The notes: generated from the letters alone by a model not told the origin. Counted from the first letter of the stretch, positions 1-7,880 are shown. The stretch: 64,000 bases of DNA from Roseiarcus sp963783175 (GCA_963783175.1 CAWANG010000002.1:295204-359203); one strand, 5' to 3'. Translations and numbers: made by a program.

Positions 1-1371
1 GCCGGTGCGTGTGCCGCCGAGATGCGAGGCGATCTGCTTCGTCCACCTGTAAGGCGTGTCCATCGCGAAAGCCCAAGGCACGGCGAAGTGGTTGTATGTC
101 TGATCGGTACCCCATACCGGGATGAGCGGGAGCATTTGCTCGACGGTGAAATCAAAGCCGTTGAAATAGGCGACCTCGTTCGGCGTGCCGTTCATCGAGC
201 CTTCGGCGCTCATGCCATTGTCGCCGAGGACGAAGACGACCAGCGTATTGTCAAAGAGGTTGAGCTTTTCGAGGGTTTCGACGATGCGACCGATCTCATG
301 GTCGCTATAGGCCATGTAGGCGGCCCACACGTTGATCTGGCGAAGGTAAAGCTTCTTCTGATCATCCGAGAGCGTCTCCCACTTGGGGAGGAAGTCCGGC
401 CAGGGCGGCAGCTTGGCGTTGGCGGGCACGACGCCGAGCTTCTTCTGGTTCGCGAAGATCCGCTCGGTGACCGCATTCCAGCCGTCGTCGAACAGATGCA
501 TCTCTGTGATCTTGTCGACCCACTCCTTGGTCGGATGGTGCGGCGCATGCGTCGCGCCCGGCGCATAATGGATGAACCAGGGACGCTTCGGATCGGTCGA
601 GGTCTGCGCGGTGACGTACTCGATGCAGTCGTCCGCCATCGCGGTGATCAGGTTCCACCCCGGCTTGCCATCATAAGGATGGATCGGCGTCGTGTTGCGG
701 AACAGGTTGCCCGGCTGCCACTGGCTCGTGTCGCCACCAACGAAGCCGTAGAAATAGTCGTAGCCCTGCCCAATCGGAAAGTGCGTGAACGGCCCCTGCG
801 GACTTGCCTCCCAGACCGGGACGTTGTGGTTTTTGCCGAACCAGGCGGTGGAGTAGCCATTCTCCTTCAGGGCGGCCGCTCCCTGCGCCGTCTCGGGCCC
901 GATGATGGAGTCGTAGCCGGGATAGCCGCTCGAGCCTTCCGCGACCATGCCGAAGCCGACCGCGTGATGGTTTCGGCCGGTGAGCAGCGCAGCGCGGGTC
1001 GGCGAGCAGAGCGCCGTGTTGTGCATCTGCGTATAGCGCAGGCCGCGCTCAGCCAGCTTGTCCACCGACGGCGTCGGCACGAGGCCGCCGAACGCCGAGT
1101 TGGAGCCAAATCCGGCGTCGTCGATCAGGACGAGCAGCACGTTCGGCGCGCCTTCCGGCGGCATGATAGTTGGGGGCCAGCCCGGCTTGCTGTCGACCAG
1201 GTTTGGTTCGATAAAACCTTGGAAGGGCGGCGTCGGAGTCGGCAGCACCGTGCTGTCGGGGAATTGCGTCGCGGTGGGCGACTGAGCCGCCGCTGTGCGC
1301 AACCCGATTGCGCCGAGCGCCGTCGCCAGCGCGCCCTTGGCCGACGACAAAAACAATTGACGTCGATTCAT
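1..1371 (-). CDS. Arylsulfatase, Tat-exported, 3' end outside window
   Basis: A type I sulfatase that hydrolyses sulfate esters, probably in the periplasm. The start at 1371 gives an N-terminus with the twin-arginine motif RRQLFLSS followed by a hydrophobic Ala/Gly stretch, so Tat export is expected. The metal-binding segment VLLVLIDDAGFG comes next, then the sulfatase signature LCSPTRAALLTGR, in which Cys122 would be converted to formylglycine. Further on are conserved HYAPGATHAPHH and VVFVLGDNGMS segments. At least 457 codons are present and the C-terminus runs off the left edge; family members are often 500-780 residues. No formylglycine-generating enzyme is in view. The family call is firm; the substrate is unknown. 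Confidence 0.9.
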   Translation of the reverse strand, partial: MNRRQLFLSSAKGALATALGAIGLRTAAAQSPTATQFPDSTVLPTPTPPFQGFIEPNLVDSKPGWPPTIMPPEGAPNVLLVLIDDAGFGSNSAFGGLVPTPSVDKLAERGLRYTQMHNTALCSPTRAALLTGRNHHAVGFGMVAEGSSGYPGYDSIIGPETAQGAAALKENGYSTAWFGKNHNVPVWEASPQGPFTHFPIGQGYDYFYGFVGGDTSQWQPGNLFRNTTPIHPYDGKPGWNLITAMADDCIEYVTAQTSTDPKRPWFIHYAPGATHAPHHPTKEWVDKITEMHLFDDGWNAVTERIFANQKKLGVVPANAKLPPWPDFLPKWETLSDDQKKLYLRQINVWAAYMAYSDHEIGRIVETLEKLNLFDNTLVVFVLGDNGMSAEGSMNGTPNEVAYFNGFDFTVEQMLPLIPVWGTDQTYNHFAVPWAFAMDTPYRWTKQIASHLGGTRTG

Positions 1372-2244
1372 TGAGCTTTCCTTCCCTCGGCGGTTTGCAG
1401 CCGCCTACCAGCGTCATTCGCCGCCGGACTGATGCAGATCCCTCTATACCCAGTTTGCCGTGCCCTCCCAGACCAGCGTCGAGGACGGCCAGCGGCAAAA
1501 TGCCGCTACAGACTGATAACGTCATTTTTTGCGGAGCAGGTTTGCGGGCCGCGGAAGCCCGTAAGCCGCGCTGACGAGTTTCTGCAGCGCCAGAAAAGAC
1601 GTGGGCGCGCCCACTTCTTTTTTGCAGTCGCCGGAGATCGACGCCGACCGAGGGGGTCGTCCGAAAAGGACCGGATGATCCCGGACCTTTTTGTGAACTG
1701 GCCTGCGACCTCGTCAGCAGGATTGACCAAGTCGGCCCGGCCCTTCTACCAGCGCAGTTGTGTCAGCCCGCCTGACGCAACCCTCCGAGCGCCGAGCTGA
1801 CGCCGCCGACCCAAAACGCTTCAACCCGGCTGAACGGTTTTTAACCGCCCCCTCCGAGACTTTCCAAAATCGAAATCCTCCGACCCGTTTTTTTTAAGCC
1901 GCCGCCCCGAAAAATCTTCATAGCCGCCGACGTGGATGGATGGGGCGTGACCCGAAAACGAGCTTTCGGCGTCCCAGTACCTTTCAGCGGGGGGGGTCTG
2001 GACCTTGAGGGAAAGGTCGCCGGGGGAGGGGACCGGGGGACCGCGCCGACGCCGCCCGGACCTCAGACGCCGCCCCGAGACGCAGGGAGGGGGTCAGAAC
2101 GCCCGAGGCGGGGGTCGCCGGTATGGTGGGAGGGGTGAGCCGGGTGGCCCCCTGTACGGCCTCCTACGGCGCGCGATCCGTTTCGCAGGGAACAACGCCG
2201 CCGATGGCTCGCGGGAGGGGACATTACCAGCCCATTGGTAAACT
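1372..2244. other. Non-coding, low-complexity stretch
   Basis: About 870 bases without a credible gene. The short open frames have Arg/Pro/Gly-rich nonsense translations and no ribosome binding sites. From about 1800 to 1900 the plus strand has C-rich blocks separated by T and A runs. From about 1985 to 2150 it switches to long G-rich purine tracts such as GGGGGGG and GGGGGAGGGG. A terminator-like hairpin lies at 1593-1623 and a 24-bp tandem repeat closes the region. I recognise no RNA gene here. Confidence 0.5.
1593..1623 (+). terminator. Rho-independent terminator-like hairpin
   Basis: A perfect 14-base palindrome GTGGGCGCGCCCAC at 1601-1614 is flanked by an A-rich left arm and followed by TTCTTTTTT. 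It reads as a terminator on the plus strand, although no plus-strand gene is visible just upstream, so it may be a relic. Confidence 0.4.
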
Positions 2245-2292
2245 CGGTAGTGCCTCAATTTGAAATTTCGGTAGTGCCTCAGTTTGAAATTT
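2245..2292 (+). repeat. Two tandem copies of a 24-bp unit
   Basis: The unit starts CGGTAGTGCCTCA and ends TTTGAAATTT. Copy one is 2245-2268 and copy two is 2269-2292, with a single mismatch (A to G). Multiple short repeats of this sort occur at the ends of IS21-family insertion sequences, so this may be a relic of such an end. No transposase gene is next to it. The IS link is inference. Confidence 0.55.
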
Positions 2293-2346
2293 GAGGGGCT
2301 TGACGCCTATCTCGCGCTGGGCGCCCGCTTCCTATATGCTTGGCGA

Positions 2347-3045
2347 ATGAGCCAAGTCGAGAACATGACAACCGTATGTGCGGACGAGTGCTGCGCACCG
2401 CCCGCATTGGTTCTACCTCCGAAGCCCAACGGCGATCGCGAAGCCCTTATCCGCGAAGCGTTCAGGCTCGAATGGGTGACGATCGGATGGATGAGCGTCG
2501 AGGCCATAGTCGCTCTTGCATCCGGCCTTGCGGCAGGCAGCCTCGTTTTGATCGCATTTGGACTCGACAGCGTGATCGAGTTGGCGTCGGCTGGCGCCCT
2601 CGTCTGGCGGCTAAGGGTTGAGCTTCGTCGCGGACAGGCGTTCTCCGAGAATGCGGAGCGGTTGGCGAGTCGGATCGCGGGCGGACTGCTTTTCGCATTG
2701 GCCGCCTACGTGACGATTGCTGCCCTTTGGAGCTTGTGGACACAACAGGGCGAAACGTTCTCGTGGCCGGGCTTCATCGTTGCCTTGGCTGCGATTCCAT
2801 CCATGCGCTATTTGGCCCGTCGCAAGATCGCCATCGCCGACAAGATCGGCAGTCGCGCGCTCCGTGCGGATGCGATGGAAGCCATAACTTGCGGTTGGCT
2901 CTCGGCGGTCGTCGTCGTCAGCCTCGCCGTTCAGTGGGCGTTCGGCGCATGGTGGATTGATGGCGTCGGCTCACTGGCGATCGTTTGGCTGTTGGTAAAA
3001 GAGGGCCGCGAGGCTTGGTCCAATAAAGAGTGCGGTTGCGGTTAG
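2347..3045 (+). CDS. Cation transporter, CDF-like, without cytoplasmic domain
   Basis: A 232-residue membrane protein with about six hydrophobic segments resembling the transmembrane core of cation diffusion facilitators. The segment FGLDSVIELASA corresponds to the metal-binding helix 2, and RADAMEAI fits the matching Asp site of helix 5. It lacks the roughly 90-residue C-terminal cytoplasmic domain of typical CDF proteins. Both ends are Cys-rich (CADECC near the start, ECGCG at the C-terminus), suggesting extra metal contacts. The frame is open from 2284, but ATG 2347 avoids a start inside the upstream tandem repeat. Its position between a repeat and an integrative element suggests it is accessory DNA. 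Substrate unknown. Confidence 0.75.
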   Translation: MSQVENMTTVCADECCAPPALVLPPKPNGDREALIREAFRLEWVTIGWMSVEAIVALASGLAAGSLVLIAFGLDSVIELASAGALVWRLRVELRRGQAFSENAERLASRIAGGLLFALAAYVTIAALWSLWTQQGETFSWPGFIVALAAIPSMRYLARRKIAIADKIGSRALRADAMEAITCGWLSAVVVVSLAVQWAFGAWWIDGVGSLAIVWLLVKEGREAWSNKECGCG

Positions 3046-3055
3046 GAGTTGATTG

Positions 3056-3310
3056 ATGCCCACCGGCCCTAAAGGCGAGAAGCGCCCCGTGATTACAAGA
3101 AAGGGGGCTAACAGGTGCGCCTATCGTCAGTTGCCTCGGCGAGGTCTTTTTCGAGTATGGCTAGTCATTTCGGCGCTTTATGCCGCCGTCCGCGGCGGCT
3201 ACCTTGTTACATACACTTGCGTTCTGGGGTGCCATTTCCCCGGACTAGACATCTATCACCCTGATATCGGGCCGGTCGTTCTCCAGCTTTTGGCCGTCCC
3301 GTTGGCCTAG
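3056..3310 (+). CDS. Small hypothetical protein with one membrane segment, possibly chimeric
   Basis: An 84-residue ORF starting 10 bases after the transporter stop. The first eleven residues, MPTGPKGEKRP, match my memory of the start of a widespread small rhizobial hypothetical protein. From residue 12 the sequence departs from that family and runs into a different protein with one hydrophobic helix (FRVWLVISALYAAV). That looks like a recombination joint between two gene fragments. Whether it is expressed is unclear. Confidence 0.4.
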   Translation: MPTGPKGEKRPVITRKGANRCAYRQLPRRGLFRVWLVISALYAAVRGGYLVTYTCVLGCHFPGLDIYHPDIGPVVLQLLAVPLA

Positions 3311-3578
3311 CCGTCGTTTGGCGTGTCTTAATTTGGATCGAGAGCGGATTCGAAAGTCAACCGGGCCAAAATTCAAAGTGAGACTTCGAGGAACGAGCGA
3401 GGTCTTTCAACCGATTTGAATGACCCCTTTTGCGCTGGCGACGGTGACGACGGTCGCAATGGCGGCACTGTGGGCCGCGCTACGGTGACCGCTGGCTGTG
3501 GTCGAGCCGCTTGGTGCTATGATGGTGACCCGCTGGCGCTGAGGCCGCCCAAGCGCCCGCTCGGTGGACACCGAGGCC

Positions 3579-3770
3579 ATGAAGCAGGTCGAGACGCCGG
3601 GGCGCTGGTCGATCCTCAAGACCGACATCGAGCACAAGCGCGTCTTTGCCGTTTGCACAGGGTGCGCGGTGCAGAGGATTTTCGCCCTCGCCGCATGGGA
3701 CGAAGGGGTCGCCGCGTGCACCTGTACGCCCGTTCGAAACGCAGCTTACCATCGAGCGACGGGCAAATGA
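3579..3770 (+). CDS. Small cysteine-rich protein (zinc-ribbon-like)
   Basis: A 63-residue protein starting MKQVETPGRW. It has a CTGC pair and a later CTC pair, four cysteines that could hold a zinc ion. Its stop TGA at 3768-3770 overlaps the start of the next gene as ATGA, a sign of translational coupling. Alternative ATG at 3564 would add five residues. Function unknown; first gene of a five-gene accessory operon. Confidence 0.5.
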   Translation: MKQVETPGRWSILKTDIEHKRVFAVCTGCAVQRIFALAAWDEGVAACTCTPVRNAAYHRATGK

Positions 3771-4111
3771 ACGCCCGCGCGATCGCCACGCATGACCGGA
3801 TCGCCGCGCTCGAACAGGCCGTAGCCGCACTCGTAGACGACCGCGACCGGGCGCGCGATGAACGCGACCGCGCGCTGGCGATGGTCTACCTGATCGCTGA
3901 GCGGGTCGCCGAGCTTGAGGCACGCGCCGGGATGGCGGTGACGCCTGACGCCAAGCCGCCCGGCCTGACGATTGCCATGGCCGCCTACAAGAGCGGCTAT
4001 AGCGAGAGCGGAATTCGCGCTCGAATCCGCAAGGGCAAGATCGTTCCGCGCCGAGTGGGCGGGCGGGTGTTCATCCCCGAGGCGACGCTGACGACCAAAA
4101 AAACTGCGTGA
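3767..4111 (+). CDS. Excisionase/MerR-like helix-turn-helix protein with coiled-coil N-terminus
   Basis: A 114-residue protein. Residues 1-60 are charged and heptad-like (IAALEQAVAALVDDRDRARD), typical of a coiled coil. The C-terminal 40 residues (YKSGYSESGIRARIRKGKI then VGGRVFIPEATL) look like a small winged helix of the excisionase/AlpA/MerR type: a recognition helix followed by a short hairpin. The start at 3767 is favoured over the longer open frame because it overlaps the previous stop (ATGA). In an element with an integrase, this is a candidate excisionase or early regulator. That role is inference. Confidence 0.55.
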   Translation: MNARAIATHDRIAALEQAVAALVDDRDRARDERDRALAMVYLIAERVAELEARAGMAVTPDAKPPGLTIAMAAYKSGYSESGIRARIRKGKIVPRRVGGRVFIPEATLTTKKTA

Positions 4112-4518
4112 GCGCACTTCGGCGCCGCGCTATGGCGCCAAGCATGCCCTACGATCCGCGCATTGAAGCCAATCCAGACCACGGCTGGTCGCTGCTCGAA
4201 GCCGCTCTTGAGGACGGCCGATTGAGCGCCGCCGATTTCATGACCGTAGTGAGGCTGGCGGTCGAAATGTACGGCCCGCCCCGCGATCCGAGCCGGGTGA
4301 GCGCGGATCAAAAGTTTCTCGACATGATCGTGCGGACGCGGTCGAAGCGCGCAGGCTCAGGCGACGAACGCCCGACGCGCACGGCGACCGCTGATCAGAT
4401 CGTGCGCAACCATAGAATTGCCAGCGGCGAGGTTGTCCCGCTGCCTGACGATCCAATGGCGAGGCGAATCTTGGTTGCGGACGCCCGGCGTCGGGGAGAG
4501 CGAGGCGACGGTGATTGA
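4108..4518 (+). CDS. Hypothetical protein of accessory operon
   Basis: A 136-residue reading frame whose GTG start at 4108 overlaps the preceding stop (GTGA), matching the coupling of its neighbours; ATG 4132 or ATG 4144 (MPYDPRIEANPDHGW) are alternatives. The middle is helical and acidic (LLEAALEDGRLSAADFMTVV) and the C-terminus is Arg-rich. No family recognised. It is the third gene of the coupled operon. Confidence 0.45.
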   Translation: MSALRRRAMAPSMPYDPRIEANPDHGWSLLEAALEDGRLSAADFMTVVRLAVEMYGPPRDPSRVSADQKFLDMIVRTRSKRAGSGDERPTRTATADQIVRNHRIASGEVVPLPDDPMARRILVADARRRGERGDGD

Positions 4519-4527
4519 CCTTGCGAA

Positions 4528-4845
4528 ATGGTGGGCTGCGTCTATCCGAACGATGCCGACGAGGACACCGACGCGCAGCCTCAAAAGTTTGGACGCCCAG
4601 ACTTTTGGCCCGCGCGCCGAGGCGGCGAGGACGCCGACGCGCGTCCCGAAAAAGTTACACGTGTAACAAATTGGCCCGCGCCTGCGCGTCGCGACGATCA
4701 CCCGGCGTCGACGCTCGCTCGAAAGATCGTGGCCGCGCTCACTGAGGCCGAACGGGGCGGACCCGCGCCAGAGCCGGAACCTGATCGCGGCACCATGGCC
4801 GGGCGGATCATCGCCGCCGACCGGGCGCGGAGGACGCCGCGATGA
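4528..4845 (+). CDS. Hypothetical charged protein of accessory operon
   Basis: A 105-residue, low-complexity protein rich in Asp, Glu, Arg and Pro, starting nine bases after the previous stop and overlapping the next start as ATGA at 4842. It has no hydrophobic segment. A perfect 14-base palindrome lies inside it at 4654-4667. The coupling supports a real gene but the product is not recognisable. Confidence 0.4.
   Translation: MVGCVYPNDADEDTDAQPQKFGRPDFWPARRGGEDADARPEKVTRVTNWPAPARRDDHPASTLARKIVAALTEAERGGPAPEPEPDRGTMAGRIIAADRARRTPR
4654..4667. promoter_or_regulatory. Perfect 14-bp palindrome GTTACACGTGTAAC
   Basis: GTTACACGTGTAAC is its own reverse complement and sits inside a coding frame of the accessory operon. 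The GTTAC/GTAAC half sites recur in opposite order in the palindromes flanking the gene at 8120-8722, so one regulator of the element may bind both. Binding is inference. Confidence 0.4.
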
Positions 4846-5390
4846 GGATTGTGCACGACCTCCCGAACACCAACTTTCTCCGCCCGACGACCGCCGAGGC
4901 GCGCGAACTTCTTCGGATCGTGCGCACGCTGCACCCGGAATTCGACGACGTGCGAGGGAGCGAGTTCGACCGCGCCCTGTACGCGATCGGATTCCAGTTC
5001 CGATTGAACGCGCCGACGTCGAAACACTACTTCGCCGGTCACTGTGACCGAATGAACGCCTTCCTGTCGGCGATGGGGATGGACCCGGTCGAGGACGGCA
5101 ACGCGGTGATGGCGGCGGTTCTCGCCCATGGCGAGGTGCAGTATCGAAAATCCGATCCGGCGCTCGGGCAGGTCACCGAACTTGCCCTCGACCCGCACGT
5201 CGGCGAACGCTGCTCGAACCGCTGGCGCTTGATCCTCGCTGGCGAGCCGCTACTGGCTCCGCTCCCGGCGCGAGGCTTGGTGCGTGAGGTGCCGGGTCGC
5301 GTGGCCGGGAATGTCCGAGTGTTTCAAGAGGACCACACCGGACGGATGCGCGAGCTTGGCAAGCGTGAGCCCATCCGCTGGTCGCGGTGA
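4842..5390 (+). CDS. Hypothetical protein, last gene of accessory operon
   Basis: A 182-residue protein starting MRIVHDLPNTNFL. Residues 1-90 look like a folded, mainly helical domain containing HPEFDDVRGSEFDRALYAIG. The C-terminal part is Arg-rich. It overlaps the previous stop by four bases (ATGA), and a hairpin at 5404-5430 follows its stop, consistent with the operon end. I recognise no family. An association with mobile-element replication or conversion is possible but unsupported. Confidence 0.45.
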   Translation: MRIVHDLPNTNFLRPTTAEARELLRIVRTLHPEFDDVRGSEFDRALYAIGFQFRLNAPTSKHYFAGHCDRMNAFLSAMGMDPVEDGNAVMAAVLAHGEVQYRKSDPALGQVTELALDPHVGERCSNRWRLILAGEPLLAPLPARGLVREVPGRVAGNVRVFQEDHTGRMRELGKREPIRWSR

Positions 5391-5765
5391 TGATTGGAGG
5401 TCTCCCGCCGTTCCTTCTCCTGACGGCGGGTTTGCGGGTGGTTGAGGTCGCGTAAGCCCCGGCCACCCGCCTCATGAGTTTCCGGCGCGTCGGGCCGCTC
5501 CTATGGACGCGCAGGATCGGCTGGGTGTGGGGTTTGAGTTCGTATCCTTTCCCCGCGCCCAGCTTCAACCGTTCGGAAAGATCGCGCCGAGGTCATTGGT
5601 GAAGGGCGATGCGATAGCCCCAAAACGGCAAGCAAGTCTCCCGTTCGGCGCGCACTGAAGGAACAGGCGGGTCAAGACTTGCAGGTCGCGCACGGCGGGG
5701 CGGCGAGGGTTCCCCTTCCTGATCCTCGCCGCTTCGCCTTTCTTTCGTCAACCGAGGGTGACGCC
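5391..5765. other. Non-coding gap with two hairpins
   Basis: About 375 bases without a credible gene. A hairpin CCCGCCGT/ACGGCGGG at 5404-5430 just after the operon stop may end transcription. A second, CGGCGAGG/CCTCGCCG at 5701-5731, is followed by a pyrimidine-rich tail (CTTCGCCTTTCTTTCG) and precedes the next start. Nothing else is recognisable. Confidence 0.4.
5404..5434 (+). terminator. Hairpin at end of accessory operon
   Basis: An 8-bp GC-rich stem (CCCGCCGT with ACGGCGGG, 11-base loop) begins 13 bases after the stop codon and is followed by TTTG. The T-run is short, so termination strength is uncertain. Confidence 0.4.
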
Positions 5766-6068
5766 GTGACGACGATGACGCAGACTTAAGTCGCCGCTCA
5801 GCTTGGCATCAACGTGCTCGCGCTATGGTCGTTGTCGGGAAATAAACAGTTTCCCGCGCCAGCGAGCGGGAGCGGGACGGCCGTGCTGTGGAACACGACC
5901 GACATCACCGCGTTCACCGCGCTGTGGACCTCGGCGCTCGGGAGAGGGTGGAAACTTCCAACTGCGATCCTCCCGTCAGCCAACTTCGCCGCGATGGCCG
6001 CAGCGGCGCCCGGCGCGTTCTACCAGAACCGGCAGGGTGACGATCCGCTGTTCGACGGCTACCCATAA
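5766..6068 (+). pseudogene. AlpA/excisionase-like small protein with in-frame stop
   Basis: A GTG at 5766 sits about six bases after GAGGGTG, a good ribosome binding site, but codon 8 is TAA (5787-5789). The frame then stays open to 6068 with a protein-like sequence: VAAQLGINVLALWSLSG, then QFPAPA, then DITAFTALW. This resembles the AlpA-type helix-turn-helix layout (LGVS..TLWRW, FPAP, DI..W). If read through it would be about 100 residues. A restart at GTG 5814 has no clear ribosome binding site. Either a nonsense mutation inactivated it or there is a base error. The family assignment is tentative. Confidence 0.45.
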
Positions 6069-6131
6069 CGCTGGAACCCGATGACGAACGCGCGGCGCCG
6101 CTCGTCTGGTCGAGCGCCGACGATCGTTACA

Positions 6132-6812
6132 TCAAGGCGCGTTCGTGTGGCGTTCGATGAAGCTCGTCGCGAAATCCGTGAACGTGAACGCGATCTGATC
6201 AAGTCGTGTTGCGATCTCCTCGATCTTCTTGGACCGAGCCGCGCTTCGGGGTTCGTCAGCCCCCAGAACGAATTTGACGACCATGCGGTCCATCACCGCG
6301 TCGCCGAGTTCGAAGTGCCTGTCCAGCGGAGTTGACCCGACCGAATAGCTCCAAGTCGCGTCGCGGTCGTGCGCAATCACCTTCCGCAGATGTTCCCCCG
6401 GCACCTCCCTGTCGTAGTGGAATGTCGTCTTCGTGCGGTACCTGAACAGGGCACCGCGTTCCCGAGAGGTCAGGATCTCAACGAGCTTTTCGAAATTCTC
6501 CCGCGTGCGGGCATCGCACAGGTCCACAGCGGCTCTCAGATCGGGACTTTTGTTGATCTCACCGATGACATTCAGGCCCTCGTGAACGTGACTCATGATC
6601 AGGCGGATAAAGTACATTCGAGCGCGCGGCTTCCGGTAGGCCCGGCGTTGTTCGGTCGTCTCCGCCCAGAACGCATCCGCGTCGGCGGCCAGTGATATGT
6701 CGTTGACCGCGAGCATCAGTCGAATGAGCACGCCGGACAGATCGCCCGGCGACTCCAGATCGCGGGACCCGAAATACTTGATCCGGCTACGCCCCATCGG
6801 CACTTCCCTCAT
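6132..6812 (-). CDS. Hypothetical protein, 226 residues
   Basis: A soluble, mixed-charge protein on the minus strand, opposite to its neighbours. It starts MREVPMGRSRIKYF; the internal ATG at 6797 has the better ribosome binding site (GAGGGAAG). The body is predominantly helical with segments such as MYFIRLIMSHVHEGLNVIGE and SKKIEEIATRLDQIAF. No catalytic motif, membrane helix or signal peptide is visible. It may be a cargo gene of the integrative element. I do not recognise a family. Confidence 0.6.
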   Translation of the reverse strand: MREVPMGRSRIKYFGSRDLESPGDLSGVLIRLMLAVNDISLAADADAFWAETTEQRRAYRKPRARMYFIRLIMSHVHEGLNVIGEINKSPDLRAAVDLCDARTRENFEKLVEILTSRERGALFRYRTKTTFHYDREVPGEHLRKVIAHDRDATWSYSVGSTPLDRHFELGDAVMDRMVVKFVLGADEPRSAARSKKIEEIATRLDQIAFTFTDFATSFIERHTNAP

Positions 6813-6951
6813 CTTCTTTCCGTCAGCCGCATGGCTTGTGGCCCGCTCTTGCCGGGCCGCGCGGCGGAGGGCGACGCCGTGACGGCGCCGACCGATCCAT
6901 CATGCCCTCGAATAATTCTGAAACCCCTATCTGTTCTGATATACTGGGGGG

Positions 6952-7672
6952 ATGAACGATGTGAAGAACCAAGAACAGCAGACCGCGCTGGTGTCGGCGA
7001 CCCCGCCGCCACGCCCCCACACCTATCCGTTCATCCCGGTGAAGGTGGTCGATGGGCGATCTCCCTTCGCGCCGCTCGCCACTCTCACCCTGACCGCGGT
7101 GCCGCGACCGGGCGACTTGATCACGATCGACCTCGCTGGGCGGCGAGTCAGCTACAAGGTTGAATTCGTCAACTTCGAACCCTACGACACCACCGCTCAC
7201 GTCACGCTAGGTTGCTCGCCCAGCCAGCCGACGGCAGTCGTTCAAAGCGACCCCGCCAAGATCAGCGAGTTCATCCAGTCGCAAGAGCAGGTGTTCCAGA
7301 AACTCGAAGCCTACTCGAAAACGATCATCACACTGGGCTACGCAGGCCTCTTCGCTATTTGGGCCTTCGTCAAGGACTACCTTTCGCTTCGCGCCGCGCT
7401 GACGACTGCGCTGCTGGTCGGCTTTTCCCTGATGGTCTACATCGCGTGGGAAGTGGCTTCAGCTTCGTTTCAACCGCGCGATCAATGACCACCCCGCTGA
7501 TCAGGCCAAGGCGATCAACGACTATCTCGTGCAAACACGTGCCGAGCTAGCTCGCGGCGCACCCATCTGGATGGGCATCCAGATCCTTACGGTCGGCCCC
7601 GGTTTCGCCGGTGCATTACTTTTGATCTACAACGTGTTCGCCGAACTGACCGGTCTACCAGCGTGGCCGTGA
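6952..7672 (+). CDS. Membrane protein, frame-disrupted near 7469
   Basis: The first frame starts MNDVKNQEQQ after the ribosome binding site GGGGGG and stops at 7488. It contains a beta-rich soluble part (about residues 20-85) and two membrane helices (LGYAGLFAIWAFV and ALLVGFSLMVYIAW). Just before its stop the protein-like sequence continues in the next frame (FNRAINDHPADQAKAINDYL, then a third membrane helix FAGALLLIYNVF) to a stop at 7670-7672. Removing one T from the TTT at 7468-7470 joins the two into a protein of about 240 residues. A base-insertion error is the simplest explanation; a real frameshift is possible. Function unknown. Confidence 0.5.
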
Positions 7673-7676
7673 CATT

Positions 7677-7880
7677 TCACGCCTTCGCCAGCCGCAGGAT
7701 CACGTCCGAATAGCTCTCACCGGGGCCGCGCAGCGCCGTCAGTCGGTCGAGGGTCTTGGGGTCAAGCGTGAGCCTGACGCCGCCGCGACCGTCCGGTTCG
7801 GCGGCCCATGCGTCGGCGCCCGGAGGGAGGGTCGCCTTGATCGCCTCGTAGGCCGCGACGGTGATCGAGATCGTGATCAT
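7677..7880 (-). CDS. Small conserved hypothetical protein
   Basis: A 67-residue protein starting MITISITVAAYEAIKATLP. The N-terminal beta strand followed by a helix recalls small proteins encoded on alphaproteobacterial prophages and islands; the C-terminal ESYSDVILRLAKA is amphipathic. It faces the membrane protein tail to tail with only four bases between. It might be an antitoxin-like ribbon-helix-helix protein, but no partner toxin is beside it, so I leave the function open. Confidence 0.55.
   Translation of the reverse strand: MITISITVAAYEAIKATLPPGADAWAAEPDGRGGVRLTLDPKTLDRLTALRGPGESYSDVILRLAKA

Noticed and set aside
22..1374. Plus-strand open frame of 450 codons
   Set aside because: Antisense to the arylsulfatase, which has a signal peptide and catalytic motif.
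1932..2241. Two overlapping open frames in the G-rich block
   Set aside because: Translations are low-complexity Gly/Arg/Pro only; the openness follows from the absence of T and A.
3330..3360. Possible tRNA 3' end (GGATTCGAAAGTC) at the left edge of the element
   Set aside because: No matching acceptor or anticodon arms upstream and no CCA-proximal stem; not a tRNA gene. It was considered as an att site, but no matching copy was found near the integrase.
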